64,000 nucleotides of DNA from Reticulitermes speratus (taxonomy: Eukaryota; Arthropoda; Insecta; Blattodea; Rhinotermitidae). The notes beneath the pieces were generated by a model. The model was not told where the DNA came from. It saw only the letters and a list, made by a program, of their open reading frames with translations, and searched no databases. Positions 28,001 through 34,540 of the stretch are shown here, piece by piece. The DNA is taken from contig JAJKFL010000010.1 of the NCBI GenBank assembly GCA_021186555.1, positions 21,988,586 through 22,052,585 of the forward strand, read 5' to 3'. Made by a program: the position numbers and the translations under genes. Numbering within the stretch: the stretch's first letter is position 1; each line of letters begins with the position of its first letter.

Positions 28001-31000
28001 CTTCTTACACAGACACTAAAATATTCATTCTTGCAACACACTTTGGCAATCATTTTATCAAAATCGAGCAAAGTTCTGTGCAAAACGGTTAATTGTGATC
28101 CACTTTTCTAATGTGTAAAATAATGTATTATTCAGTTAAACTCTGAAAAGATTGCCAATCGGTCCTACTCCTAAATGCAATGCACATCTTTCAGCAATAG
28201 GTACATTATCACTTGTTTTGTAACAACTAAGGAGATGTCTAAATTTTCTGAAGTACAGTATTGGCAAAGAGAAAGAAGTAAAATGTATTGACACCATCCA
28301 TGTACATATCTGTATTCCCCTTCAATTCACTGGTCATTTTGTTCACAAAAAATTTGGGTTGAAACATCTGTGTGATAGATCTCACTAACGACAAACACTT
28401 TGGGATGGTTAACATACGCCAAAGGGACCTTGAGAGGAATAGAGCAGCAGGCTGGAAGGACGAAGACAGGGGCACCATCATCCCCATTACCTATGGGAGG
28501 TCTTTCCAATGCCTCAGTACAGCTGATCACCCACATATGGGTGAATCAGGTACACACAAAGTCACTGGATTTGTCAAAGTGGGGATAAGGTTGTCCTAGT
28601 CCGAGTTACCGACAAATAAGTTAGCAAAGAATGGCATAATATGACATAAGGAGTGCAGAAAGTGTAGGACAAGCTGCAGATCAAGCATATTTTATTTCTG
28701 AGGGGAATTAAGTTTCTGGGACTGATGTTACATTTAGACAGACAGAGTGTACCTAAAATGTTTGGACAATCTTCAAAACCGAGTTCTTCACATCAAAACA
28801 AAGAAAAAGATTCATATAACATGTATCTGGAAATGAGTGGTGTTCGATTTTAAATGAAAGATTAATTTCAACAATAAATACCTTACCTGTGTAATATTTT
28901 ACTTACAACTGACATAATACATTTACAGTACTCGTTCCAAATTTAATAACTGTGGAGTTATTATTGTTTATCATGTCACAATTCACAATAAATTCTAAGT
29001 GTTCTCCACCTGAATCAATGCACACAGGGATACATCTGATCGCAGAATGTCGCACACTTTCAAAGGTCCTAGGGAGGTTCTAAATGGTACGACAAGCGTA
29101 AAATATTGCGTTGGTGAAGTGTCTCTTCATTTTCAATTGGAGCCAAATACATCAGGGCTTTTAAGTGTCCACATAGATAAAAATCTAAGGACAAAGGTCT
29201 GGCGAACATAGGGGCAGTACCTCAAAAACTAATGTTTGTGGACATATATTGATAAGAAATTTTTTACTTGTTTTGGTGTGGGGAACTCACTCCTGAAGTT
29301 TGTCCAAGCATTGTAGACACACCTGTATATGTGTTGTGTTTAAACATTAACCTTTAACATAGAGTTGGAAATTTTAGGCAGGTTCATATGAATGTTGATT
29401 CTTATATACTTAACTTATTTTTAATCTGCATGTTCTATAGACTATTATATGTGATATTAACTGACCAGATAGCTTACTATCTTGCAGCCTTACGTGATTA
29501 TCCATAAATAGTCTGTATTTACTTGGTAATGGAAGTGATTACCTGTAATGTAACCCGAAATTTATTACAACTGTCACTATTCTAGTCATGTTCCTGCACC
29601 AAGACTTTAGTGCTTTTCTTTTTTTTGTCCTTATGTGTTGTAAGGCAATCACACCTCAGCCTTCTTGATTCGACTGAAGTGAATTGTGTAAATTGTACCA
29701 TTTCTCATTTTGTAATTTTGTATGTTTGCTATCATGTCATGTATTTAGTATTAATATTCTCCTCAGGAGCTTGTTTAAAAGTACCTGCAGACCTTATCCT
29801 CTGTGTGAGAAATAAAGTTTCACACCTCTTTAAATATGTAATTAATTTCTATAAAAAAAAATATATATATATTGCCCATACTTGCTGTCAAAAATGCCTT
29901 CATATGGGCATGCATCTGTGCACTCTTGTTTAACACATGCTTTACTTCACTGTCAAATTTCATTAATTTACAGAAAAATTGAAGGTAACTGAGGTGTAAA
30001 TTCATAATAAAACAGATACTGGTACCTTTTGCAGCCATGCGCATTCATATATCACAGAAGACGAAAGAATGTTTGGATCTTCTGGGTGGATACCATGTGC
30101 AGTGCAGAGGGCAAATGGAAATTAAGGTACAGAAATTACTTAAATATTTCAATTGTCTCTTTTTATCTTCATGATATTCAGTCATGTCTGTTCTGATTAT
30201 TAAAGAATATTATAAGAAATAGCAACATTACTCTTACCTGCTGTAAATAATTCTCAAGGTAGTATGCATACTTTCTTAAGGGGAACACAGAGTAGTATAT
30301 TTCATATTAAAACTGTTCCTCAGTGTTTTGGTAATGTTTGGAGACCACAAAACTTATATATGATAATACCAACAACAAATGCACACAAGCATATTAAAAA
30401 TAGTTATACACACAATGACTTTACATGTTTTGGCCAGCCATGTGGCCATCTTCAGGGAGGTAAATACAAAGGATGTATATATAAAAAGTTAAATTATCGA
30501 AGTATCAGAACCTATCCACGCGTGTAAAATGACAATAATAAAAACCATATTTTAAAATACATGACTATAAGTTGTTGTTAACAAGAAATGTAGTAGTGTT
30601 GGAATGGATAGTATACTCAGAAGTTTCACATAGTAACTCACCACCCTGTAATAATGTGAATGTGTGCATTTTGTTGGTATTATTATTGTATACAATTGAT
30701 TAATGCACGGATCACGTATCATATAAAACCACAGAACTTGTTTGTGCATGACAAAACTGCCAATCACAGACTGATTAATGTTGATAGCTGCACTATGGGT
30801 ACTGAACTATATATTAATATGATGGAGGGGAGGTATAGATACATAAGTCATTATGGCATAGTACTTAAACAAGCATAGGGAAAGCATTACCTTCAACTTT
30901 GCTCTATATCAGTACATGACTATCAGAATATTATTCCTACCCAGTTCCATCCTTCTATACACTTATGTCTTAATATTATTTTCCGTGACTAGGGAAAGGG

Positions 31001-31121
31001 CGTGATGAACACGTACTGGCTTCTTGGTAAAGAAGGCAGCTTCCTGACCCCGTGTGAGGAAGATTTTCTTCCCACAGAGAAGACGCCAGATTTACTACAG
31101 ATATTAAGTCAAGATTAGAAG
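296..31121 (+). CDS. NIT-domain receptor guanylate cyclase, 12 exons, 624 aa
   Basis: This gene makes cyclic GMP from GTP at a membrane. Coding exons: 296-556, 3050-3141, 4598-4717, 18037-18162, 21242-21481, 22099-22227, 23306-23435, 25040-25162, 26857-27070, 27515-27733, 30035-30126, 30993-31121. All have AG/GT borders and matching phases, summing to 1875 nt. Order: cytoplasmic N-terminus, TM1 (residues about 48-69), NIT domain (about 85-320, with the helix motif [11 protein letters not shown]), TM2 (about 338-358), HNOBA-like linker ending [14 protein letters not shown], and cyclase domain (408-582). Metal-binding Asp422 and Asp466, guanine-specifying Glu462 and Cys534, and catalytic Asn541 and Arg545 are all present, so the enzyme should work as a homodimer. 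NIT domains sense nitrate/nitrite in bacteria, and animal NIT-cyclases have been linked to nitric-oxide signalling. The ligand here is inferred, not seen. Met296 is the first in-frame Met after the acceptor at 290. An upstream coding exon outside the window cannot be excluded. Confidence 0.9.
656..1120. repeat. Dispersed repeat E, copy 1
   Basis: A block of about 465 bp is shared, in the same orientation, with 8008-8480 and 22427-22870. Shared landmarks include GCATGCAAAGCGCATGCG and the closing TTTCATGAAAATCCGTCCA. Short open frames in it are shared by all copies but drift, so it is not a gene. The class is unknown. It is followed by a perfect hairpin at 1152-1182. Confidence 0.85.
1813..1853 (-). 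ncRNA. Hammerhead-like motif, inverted partner
   Basis: Read on the - strand: CTGACGA, a GATC/GATC stem, GAAAC, ACGT, then GTA before GGGG. This mirrors the + copy at 1914-1954, so the two face each other across the foldback centre. Confidence 0.5.
1914..1954 (+). ncRNA. Hammerhead-like ribozyme motif
   Basis: The core CTGACGA (1918-1924) is followed by T, a GATC/GATC stem II, then GAAAC (938-942 of this kilobase). A minimal stem III follows (CA-CG-TG), then TA as the cleavage dinucleotide and GGGGT, which can pair with ACCC at 1914-1917 as stem I. One extra T sits between the core and stem II. Activity is not established. Confidence 0.5.
2120..2500. other. Cyclase intron 1, no gene seen
   Basis: Intronic DNA with an 18-base C homopolymer at 2226-2243. 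Nothing coding is recognised. Confidence 0.6.
2510..2830. mobile_element. Foldback element, CTTCTGGGA family
   Basis: Repeated and inverted blocks share CCGCGGTGTAAAT, AGATCTGCGCTCTT and ACCGACGTTTCGG. The inner GGTTGTCCCGAAACGCCGG is half of a hammerhead-like core. Relatives lie at 11560-11650, 38655-38900 and 56405-56515. Confidence 0.7.
3050..3141 (+). CDS. NIT-GC exon 2 (NIT helix)
   Basis: The exon runs from TCTTTTCAG| to AACAG|GTAAAT. It encodes about 31 residues including [17 protein letters not shown], the signature helix of NIT domains (LQ-x-ERG). It enters in phase 0 and leaves with two bases of an Arg codon. Confidence 0.88.
3185..3490 (+). mobile_element. tRNA-derived SINE (family B), full copy
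   Basis: A tRNA-like head has an A box (TGGCGCAGTTGGTTGAGG) and a B box (GGTCGCGGGTTCGATTTC), followed by an unrelated body. The direct repeat CCCTTAAA at 3177-3184 and 3491-3498 is the target duplication. A shorter copy is at 10607-10814. Confidence 0.85.
3712..3945 (+). pseudogene. mariner transposase C-terminal remnant
   Basis: An open stretch encodes [20 protein letters not shown] and [16 protein letters not shown]. This matches the C-terminal end of mariner transposases (GGK.F..D..VK..V..WL and L..RW.KC). The catalytic core and terminal repeats are absent. Confidence 0.7.
4598..4717 (+). CDS. NIT-GC exon 3
   Basis: The acceptor CACACAG| is preceded by a pyrimidine tract, and the donor is TTTCAG|GTAAAA. 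The exon encodes a Trp-rich helical stretch ([12 protein letters not shown]) in the NIT domain. Phase 2 in and phase 2 out. Confidence 0.87.
4845..5107 (-). mobile_element. tRNA-derived SINE (family A), copy 1
   Basis: Read on the - strand it begins with a tRNA-like head whose B box is GTGGGTTCGAATCCC, and it ends at a T-run on the + strand (A-tail). A 12-bp target duplication TCCTTAGGTCAT flanks it at 4833-4844 and 5108-5119. Confidence 0.88.
5120..6690. other. Cyclase intron 3, no gene seen
   Basis: Low-complexity intronic DNA. The short ORFs here (for example 5239-5469) match nothing I recognise. Confidence 0.6.
6690..6935. mobile_element. Foldback remnant with ribozyme-like cores
   Basis: Contains CTGAAGA...TTCC-GAAACGT on the - strand (6763-6812) and CTGAAGA-C-GGAAG...CTTCC-GAAACGT on the + strand (6856-6900). 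The + copy has a 5-bp stem II. They are arranged head to head. Confidence 0.6.
7018..7878. repeat. TGTCACTG minisatellite, ~0.86 kb
   Basis: Variable units built on CTGATATGTCACTGTGTTG, with GTGTT slippage, so unit length varies around 20-30 bp. Within cyclase intron 3. Confidence 0.92.
8008..8480. repeat. Dispersed repeat E, copy 2
   Basis: Same repeat as 656-1120 with scattered substitutions. It lies directly after the TGTCACTG minisatellite. Confidence 0.85.
8490..8915. other. Intronic DNA, no feature seen
   Basis: No gene or repeat is recognised between repeat E and the foldback element. Confidence 0.55.
9041..9085 (-). ncRNA. Hammerhead-like ribozyme motif
   Basis: - strand: ACCCC, CTGATGA core, T, GGTC/GACC stem II, GAAAC, ATAT, GTA, then GGGGT, which closes a perfect 5-bp stem I. 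Confidence 0.55.
9427..9469 (-). ncRNA. Hammerhead-like motif, stem I degraded
   Basis: - strand CTGATGA, T, GGCT/AGCC stem II, GAAAC, ATAT, GTA are intact. The 3' stem I strand is CGCG and cannot pair with AACCC. Confidence 0.5.
9499..9543 (+). ncRNA. Best hammerhead-like ribozyme motif
   Basis: Stem I AACCC (9499-9503) pairs with GGGTT (9539-9543). Core CTGATGA 9504-9510, one T, stem II GGCT 9512-9515 with AGCC 9523-9526, GAAA 9527-9530. Stem III is minimal: C9531-G9536 and A9532-T9535, with A9530-T9537 closing. The predicted cleavage is after A9538. All conserved residues of the CUGANGA/GAAA core are present. The only departure is the extra T9511 before stem II. Confidence 0.6.
9716..9910. 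repeat. Dispersed repeat H, copy 1
   Basis: Shares an ordered set of motifs (ACTCCA..GAGCAGAATCC, GAGAAGCTAA, AGTCAAGAAATT, CACATTTTAT, TGTTCA) with 38918-39170 and 54450-54660, and with an inverted piece at 57770-57830. Confidence 0.7.
9998..10403 (-). mobile_element. tRNA-derived SINE (family A), copy 2, enlarged
   Basis: Same family as 4845-5107, flanked by the 12-bp target duplication CCTCTCTCCTAT (9986-9997 and 10404-10415). It is 143 bp longer because CATGCCCCCGGTGGGAT occurs twice (10173-10189 and 10316-10332) around unrelated sequence. Confidence 0.88.
10607..10814 (+). mobile_element. tRNA-derived SINE (family B), copy 2
   Basis: Head GCACGCGGTGGCGCAGTTGG with B box GGTTACGGGTTCGATTCC. 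The body is about 100 bp shorter than the 3185 copy. Imperfect target duplication TACAAATAAATA / TACAAATATATA at 10595-10606 and 10815-10826. Confidence 0.85.
10827..11550. other. Intronic DNA, no gene seen
   Basis: AT-rich. One degenerate CGAAACATGT motif lies near 11083-11115 (-). Confidence 0.55.
11560..11755. mobile_element. Small palindrome and ribozyme-like remnant
   Basis: ATCTGTGGTCTTCTGGG at 11565 is mirrored at about 11605-11622 around CACACGACGCCGTG. It closely matches 56411-56515. A degenerate CTGATAA...GCCGAAACATGT core follows at 11700-11750 (-). Confidence 0.65.
12027..12584 (+). mobile_element. Internally deleted mariner-like element
   Basis: Inverted terminal repeats start CAGGGCATACAC and end GTGTATGCCCTG, with homology continuing more than 100 bp inward on each side. 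Both ends abut TA, the mariner target site. The right TA runs into a (TA)n tract at 12585-12620. Inside is a remnant transposase gene. Confidence 0.88.
12198..12464 (+). pseudogene. Fused N- and C-terminal transposase remnant
   Basis: One open frame joins the transposase start ([19 protein letters not shown]) directly to its C-terminal part ([17 protein letters not shown] ... [18 protein letters not shown]) with no DDE core between. This is an in-frame internal deletion, so the product cannot catalyse transposition. Some upstream codons from 12138 are also open. Confidence 0.75.
12897..13240. mobile_element. Foldback element, degenerate
   Basis: CAACAATCTTCG..AATTGAAATTT at the left is mirrored by AAATTTCAATT..CGAAAGTTGTTG at the right. 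CTGACGATGGCT and CATGTAG ribozyme-like pieces remain near 12950 (-) and 13145 (+). An (AT)n run sits near 13017-13047. Confidence 0.65.
13330..13465 (+). mobile_element. SINE family D, 5'-truncated, at array start
   Basis: TTAGGATTTTTTGGTAGACA...CACTGGGA aligns with the body of the SINE at 45943 (AGGATTTGTGGTAGACAGAG...CACTGGGA). It runs straight into the first 92-bp unit, so the array grew from this copy. Confidence 0.75.
13390..16480. repeat. 92-bp satellite, about 34 copies
   Basis: Units of 92 bp recur at 13410, 13502, 13594 and so on to about 16448, with few substitutions. Each unit contains AGTACTTCAGTTTTCCCCTG and CCACCAATGCTCCATACTC. The unit is the 3' tail of SINE family D. Since 92 is not a multiple of three, the repeated peptide ORFs in it are artefacts. 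Confidence 0.97.
16490..17650. other. Intronic DNA, weak repeats only
   Basis: Contains one CTTCTGGGATGG-type foldback half (about 16873-16970), a C-run near 17070, and a stretch at 17100-17330 that looks like an old dispersed repeat. No gene is recognised. Confidence 0.5.
17651..17946. mobile_element. hAT-like MITE, 296 bp
   Basis: Ends CAGGGCCTGAC and GTCGGCTCTG are imperfect inverted repeats. The flanking octamers ACTTTAGC and ATTTTAGC match at 7 of 8 positions, the length of a hAT target duplication. No transposase. Confidence 0.7.
18037..18162 (+). CDS. NIT-GC exon 4
   Basis: The exon lies between TTTCCGCAG| and TGGAG|GTGAGT. It encodes [19 protein letters not shown] and flanks, part of the second NIT helical bundle. 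It is separated from exon 3 by a 13.3-kb repeat-filled intron. Phase 2 on both sides fits a direct join with no missing exon required. Confidence 0.87.
18188..18224. other. Perfect 16-bp hairpin after exon 4 donor
   Basis: GAAGGCTAAACCCTCG and its exact complement flank the 5-nt loop TACAG. It lies 25 nt inside intron 4, in the direction of transcription. Confidence 0.9.
18282..18663 (-). pseudogene. RTE-type LINE 3' fragment with (ATTC)n tail
   Basis: The - strand encodes [20 protein letters not shown] and [15 protein letters not shown], then [13 protein letters not shown]. This is the usual C-terminal end of insect endonuclease-reverse transcriptases. A frameshift near 18400 moves the reading to [19 protein letters not shown]. 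The tetranucleotide repeat at 18282-18315 fits an RTE 3' tail. Confidence 0.8.
18850..19000. mobile_element. Foldback element with ribozyme-like motif
   Basis: TTTTTATTATCATTACTTAATAT on the left is mirrored by ATATTAAGTAATGATAATAA on the right. Confidence 0.7.
18933..18972 (+). ncRNA. Hammerhead-like ribozyme motif
   Basis: CTGATGA 18935-18941, T, GGCC/GGCC stem II, GAAA 18957-18960, C-AT-G stem III, TT, then GTGA pairing with TTAC as stem I (one wobble pair). Confidence 0.5.
19000..19430. other. Intronic DNA, no gene seen
   Basis: AT-rich, no recognised feature. Confidence 0.55.
19430..20130 (-). pseudogene. LINE 3' end fragment
   Basis: On the - strand about 19970-20130 encodes [20 protein letters not shown] then [12 protein letters not shown]. 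This is the FxxGVYYxGIKxFNxLP end of Jockey/CR1-like reverse transcriptase ORFs. The rest to 19430 would be its 3' UTR. The boundaries are approximate. Confidence 0.65.
20160..20520 (+). pseudogene. LINE ORF2 C-terminal fragment
   Basis: Broken + frames give [16 protein letters not shown] text, CREIF, then [17 protein letters not shown]. This corresponds to the end of the same type of LINE ORF as 19430-20130, in the opposite direction. Stops and frameshifts are present. Confidence 0.6.
20595..21190. repeat. 17-bp minisatellite, about 35 units
   Basis: Variants of CCTTGGGTTGGTGTATC are repeated with substitutions, ending about 50-60 bp before the exon 5 acceptor (21241). It gives repeated-peptide ORFs on both strands that are not genes. 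Confidence 0.92.
21242..21481 (+). CDS. NIT-GC exon 5
   Basis: This 240-bp exon is bounded by TATTTTCAG| and GTAAG|GTGAGC. It encodes NIT residues such as [14 protein letters not shown] and the helix [17 protein letters not shown] 17-bp minisatellite ends about 60 bp before its acceptor. Confidence 0.88.
21482..22098. other. Cyclase intron 5, nothing else seen
   Basis: No repeat or gene recognised. Confidence 0.6.
22099..22227 (+). CDS. NIT-GC exon 6
   Basis: The acceptor is ACATTTCAG| and the donor ATTAG|GTAGTG, a weaker 5' splice site than its neighbours. The exon encodes [20 protein letters not shown] and flanks, the last NIT helix before TM2. Confidence 0.85.
22427..22870. repeat. Dispersed repeat E, copy 3
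   Basis: Third copy of the 656-1120 repeat, same orientation, lying in intron 6. The open frame 22366-22716 belongs to it. Confidence 0.85.
23020..23240. mobile_element. Foldback element, CTTCTGGGA family
   Basis: GGTGTATAGGTACCAACGTT on the left and GAAACGTTGGCACCTATA on the right are inverted partners. CTGAAGA...TCTCCGAAACGTTGG is the ribozyme-like half (23162-23200, +). Confidence 0.65.
23306..23435 (+). CDS. NIT-GC exon 7 (TM2)
   Basis: The exon encodes [15 protein letters not shown] followed by a membrane segment of about 21 residues ([20 protein letters not shown]). The acceptor used is CATTCTAG at 23305. A second AG with a good tract at 23286 would bring an in-frame TAG, so the downstream site must be the productive one. 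Phase 2 in, phase 0 out (CAG|GTAACA). Confidence 0.86.
23436..25039. other. Cyclase intron 7, no gene seen
   Basis: AT-rich intron DNA. The stretch 23910-24050 resembles the common ATGAAATTTCATAA type of insect repeat end. No coding signal. Confidence 0.55.
25040..25162 (+). CDS. NIT-GC exon 8 (HNOBA-like linker)
   Basis: 41 codons lie between CGATACAG| and AGACAG|GTAAAC. The end, [18 protein letters not shown], matches the signalling helix and HNOBA tail that precedes the cyclase domain in animal guanylate cyclases. Confidence 0.9.
25163..26040. other. Cyclase intron 8, first part, nothing seen
   Basis: No gene or repeat recognised. Confidence 0.55.
26079..26200 (+). pseudogene. Tc1/mariner-like transposase fragment
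   Basis: Encodes [20 protein letters not shown] then [11 protein letters not shown]. This resembles the WPPRSPDLTPLDFFLWG region around the last catalytic Asp of mariner-like transposases. Only this block is recognisable. Confidence 0.55.
26857..27070 (+). CDS. NIT-GC exon 9 (cyclase, first half)
   Basis: The exon encodes [16 protein letters not shown] with metal-binding Asp422, and [17 protein letters not shown] with guanine-recognition Glu462 and metal-binding Asp466. Borders are TTTAAG| and AAATG|GTAAGT. These are diagnostic class III guanylate cyclase motifs. Confidence 0.95.
27071..27514. other. Cyclase intron 9
   Basis: Contains a possible SINE scrap (GGTTCAAATCCCAGTAGGG near 27162) and CATCATCAGGGCT, a trace of a ribozyme-like core. 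No gene. Confidence 0.45.
27515..27733 (+). CDS. NIT-GC exon 10 (cyclase, second half)
   Basis: The exon encodes [20 protein letters not shown] and [18 protein letters not shown], with guanine-contacting Cys534 and transition-state Asn541 and Arg545 intact. Borders are TTTACAG| and GAAG|GTAAGA. Phase 1 at both ends. Confidence 0.95.
27734..28740. other. Cyclase intron 10, first part
   Basis: No gene recognised. The 28372-28599 open frame is unassigned. Confidence 0.5.
28743..29325 (-). mobile_element. Mariner-like element with decayed transposase
   Basis: Imperfect terminal repeats run from CAGAGTGTACCTAAAATG to its partner ending GTAGACACACCTG. On the - strand, after a one-base frameshift, SPDL..P is followed by [17 protein letters not shown] and [10 protein letters not shown], the C-terminal part of a mariner-like transposase. 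The usual LWG has become LCG. Confidence 0.7.
29340..30034. other. Cyclase intron 10, last part
   Basis: No feature recognised. Confidence 0.55.
30035..30126 (+). CDS. NIT-GC exon 11
   Basis: The exon encodes [17 protein letters not shown] through GQMEIK, the last strand of the cyclase fold (HIS...L...RG...KG in homologues). Acceptor TTTTGCAG|, donor ATTAAG|GTACAG. Confidence 0.9.
30363..30690. mobile_element. Foldback element, degenerate
   Basis: AATACCAACAACAAATGCACAC at the left is mirrored by GTGTGCATTTTGTTGGTATT at the right. The - strand core CTGAAGA-T-GGCC...GGCC-AAAAC has lost the G of GAAA. Confidence 0.7.
30993..31121 (+). CDS. NIT-GC exon 12 (C-terminus)
   Basis: The exon opens with [15 protein letters not shown], the usual end of the cyclase domain, and stops at TAG 31119-31121 after a short acidic tail. 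The acceptor is GTGACTAG|. I see no clear AATAAA close downstream, so the 3' UTR end is unplaced. Confidence 0.9.
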
Positions 31122-31970
31122 AACGAAATATGAAGTGGCATAATTTACTTAATTTTGAAACTAAGATAAAGTTGACTAATTCACACTATATGTTAAATAA
31201 TGTGAAATTAAGATAACGTTGTTTCTAGTTACTCTAGCAGTTTGTGTCACAAATCCAAAGCAGTCTTGGAAGTTCCAAAATTGACCTTATTCCAGTTTGT
31301 TAACGTGAAAGTCTTCATAATTCTTTATACTACAACCTCTTGTTTACTGATATTCACCCATCTCCAGTGCATGCTTAGCAATCTCACATATCATTTATGC
31401 TCATATGCAGAAACTGTGATGGATACAAGAGAATATCATTGACCTGTTCATCAGTTAAAAGTTTCTTCAAAACAGACTGTGCTTACATAATATAATGGGA
31501 ACATATATCAGATAAACAATTAGTCTTTTGGGATGTGGTGCAGTGTAGTTTGGTAAAGTATGTACCAGTGTTTAGGGGAATCTGCTGCCTTCACATGGTA
31601 GAAGAGATTTCTTCTATCCTGAAGGGGGAAGGCAGCATGTTCTCACAAATTTTGTTATCTGTCAGCCAGTTTTCAAAATTTCATATCCCAGCAGACTGTA
31701 AGCTTATTCCTCACTGCCTATAAGACTTAGAATATTAGGCAGGACAAAATGACAATTGAGATTAGAACATTATTAAACTCTCTTCTACCCCAACTCACTA
31801 TAATGTACCAAAACAGAAAAGGTTTTGATACAGAATATCAAAGAATTGTTGCATTAACCACTCATAAAAAAATAATATAAAAAATAATTTTTATATACCC
31901 ATTTTATCAGTATGTTGATCTTTGTAAATACAAATACAACTTCAATGATAAAAGAACTATGGGCAGGTTT
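31122..31970. other. Downstream of cyclase stop
   Basis: Cyclase 3' UTR probably starts here. A CTTCTGGGA-type foldback (GGGATGTGGTGCAGTG ... TCATATCCCAGCAG) lies at about 31528-31695. Confidence 0.5.
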
Positions 31971-31972
31971 TA

Positions 31973-32583
31973 GGATGTTTTACACCAACTAAATGTACAT
32001 ATTTATTTAAAGAACATTAAAATATTCTATAAAATATTAGATAAAAAACCCCTAACTTATGTTTCGGCTTATCGATAAGCCATCCTCAGGGGGTGTCACA
32101 ACTGCTTGTTTATAAAACACGTACACATGTAGAGGAGTATAGTCATCGCCATATCTCACTAGACTTTCTTCCACCACTTGTTGCATGAACAAATGCGTTC
32201 TTAAAAGCACTTCTTATTAATTGTACACTTTACAAAATGTATCTCCTTCACTCTCACTATTGTTCGTGATGTTTCTCATAGCTTTAAAATAATATTAAAA
32301 TGTAGATGTATACATATATTGTCACAGCCTTCACTTATATCTGTGATGTCACTTTTCACGCAACAAGTGGTGGAAGAAAGTCTAGTGAGATATGGCGATG
32401 ACTATACTCTTCTACAGAGGACCAATATGTGTACGTGTTTTATAAACAAGCAGTTGTGACACCCCCTGAGGATGGCTTATTGATAAGCCGAAACATATAT
32501 TAGGGGTTTTTTATCTAACATTTTATAGAATATTTTAATGTTCTTTAAATAAATATGTGCATTTGGTTGGTGTAAAACATGAT
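31973..32583. mobile_element. Foldback element, about 600 bp, two ribozyme-like motifs
   Basis: The arms (GTTTTACACCAAC ... AGATAAAAAACCCCTAA and complement) are about 120 bp each. Inner arms (TAGTCATCGCCATATCTCAC and complement) are also paired. The arms are very similar, suggesting a young insertion. Confidence 0.85.
32461..32507 (+). ncRNA. Hammerhead-like motif, 7-bp stem II
   Basis: Stem I ACCCC/GGGGT, core CTGAGGA 32466-32472, T, stem II GGCTTAT/ATAAGCC, GAAA 32490-32493, CATATAT, TA. The stem III C-G pair is lost. An inverted partner lies at about 32045-32095 (-). Confidence 0.5.
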
Positions 32584-33300
32584 TAATGTTCCAAAATGCA
32601 CGGTGAAATCAGAATAAACTATGGGCAGGTTTTAGAAGGTTTTACTTCAGGCAAAATATGATTAAATAAAAGTAAAGGGAACTGATGTGATAACAATTAC
32701 CATTGCTGAGATATGCTACTGGGCATTCATTTGGTAAATAATGTGTTATATTTATGTACCAACTGAAGTATGCCATGTATGGGCTGGTTGCTGTAAGGTA
32801 CACACACACCTTGCAGTGCAACACTGCAAGGTCAAGATTCAAAAGAAGAAATGTCTTAAGTTAGTCATCTGCCAACCTCAGTTTTCATGGCATGTCATCC
32901 TTGTTTTTTGGATGACAGTCTATCACTTCAATTTTTTCTTGTGCCAAATGACGTGGTGATGAAAACATGTTGGGAAGGATAAATAAATCAAAGTGACTAT
33001 TGTCTGATTTTGAGTAACAGTTCCAGCATTTGCCTAATGGAATTCAGGGAAAATCACAAAAATATATTGAGACTAGCCAATTTCCTGTCGCAGATTCAAA
33101 TAAGGTGCATTCCAAATACAAGACAGAAGTACTGACTGCTGCACTGCATTGTTTAGACAAGTGTTGTTAATTCAAGTTGCTCCTCTTATGTAGATATATA
33201 ATGCATTATGTGTTGGCACTGTGAAGCCTATCTATACTGAAGTGATGTCAAATGTACGCAGACACATTCATTTTAGCAGTGATGCCAAGGACAAATTTAT
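32584..33300. other. Intergenic, no gene seen
   Basis: No recognised feature. Confidence 0.5.
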
Positions 33301-33306
33301 TTGTCC

Positions 33307-33512
33307 ATACCATGGCTCACGCAGTTAGTCGCCAGCTCCCATCACGGAGGTACAGGTTCGATCCCAGGCCAGTCTGAGTGGGATTTGTGGTGGGCAAAGT
33401 GGCAGTGGGACAGATTTTCCCCCCAAGTACATCAGCTTTCCTCCATCAGTACAATTCTATCCCTGCTCCATACTCATTCATCTATCACTCATGCTATATA
33501 ATCCTACTAATT
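33307..33512 (+). mobile_element. tRNA-derived SINE (family D), copy 1
   Basis: Head ATGGCTCACGCAGTTAGTCG with B box GGTACAGGTTCGATCCC. Its 3' tail (AAGTACATCAGCTTTCCTCC ... CTGCTCCATACTCATTCATC ... GCTATATAAT) is a diverged single copy of the 92-bp satellite unit. Confidence 0.82.
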
Positions 33513-34540
33513 GCTAGTGTTGACAGATAAAAAACTTAAAAGACAAAAGACCAATATTCCTTAGAATTCCAGTTACTGGATCAGTGTACATATTTAGACT
33601 GATATGTGTACTAGACTGTATCTTAATGCCTGAACTAAATGAATTGGGCATGATTATGCATGCAGTAACAATTCACTCACCACAGACTTGAGGGTGGCAG
33701 TATGATAGTAATTTTTTTCAAAAAGTGATAAACAACTGCACTTATCACATTAATAGGGAATATTCCTTGTGCATGTCACTCAGTGTGCATGCATATTTAT
33801 GGAAGGCTACAAATTAAGTTGGCACTTCAACACGTTTCATACAGATTGGAAATAAAAGAGCTACGATGCATCGATGTTTAGAATGCTGGTCTAAAATACA
33901 AGTACAATTAAATACATTGTGATTTAACATATTACAGACATTTTCAAACTCAACAAGCCCGATAATATTTACAGCATTTTAATCGAAATATAGACAAAGT
34001 GTCTTCTACACTGCACACTGCCAAGTATATACTGTAATTATGTCTTGGCTTTTGTGAAGTGAATGTTATGATAAAATGCACACTTTTTTAGCTTATTCAG
34101 CTAGTGGAACAATACTACATACAGGAAAACACTGCATTCTTTCTGTATCTGTTTTTATACTATACGTCATAATTGCTGTGGCACATATTTGTGGTAAAAG
34201 GTTGTTGGTATTTGATCAAAATACCTTAAGTGATTAAACCATATGGCGTGCAGAACATTAAATTTATTCTAAAATGAATAAATCAGTGACGTTTCCTCTC
34301 TGGACTGACTGCTGTACCTTTTATTTATGCAGCTATAGTCATGGCAGCGGTGTCAAAATAACTGTTTCAACAAACACTCATTGTAACATTTCACCTGAAC
34401 ACTGGAAGCAAATTATCTCATTACAGAACACCTCCCTGTGTTAGGAACACTTTTGAATTGAGATTGCAATCAACACAACATAAGTGATAGTTTTACTAGT
34501 ATTGGTGGCTAGGCCTTTCAGCTGACTCTGCAAGACATGA
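33513..34540. other. Intergenic, no gene seen
   Basis: No recognised feature. Confidence 0.5.
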
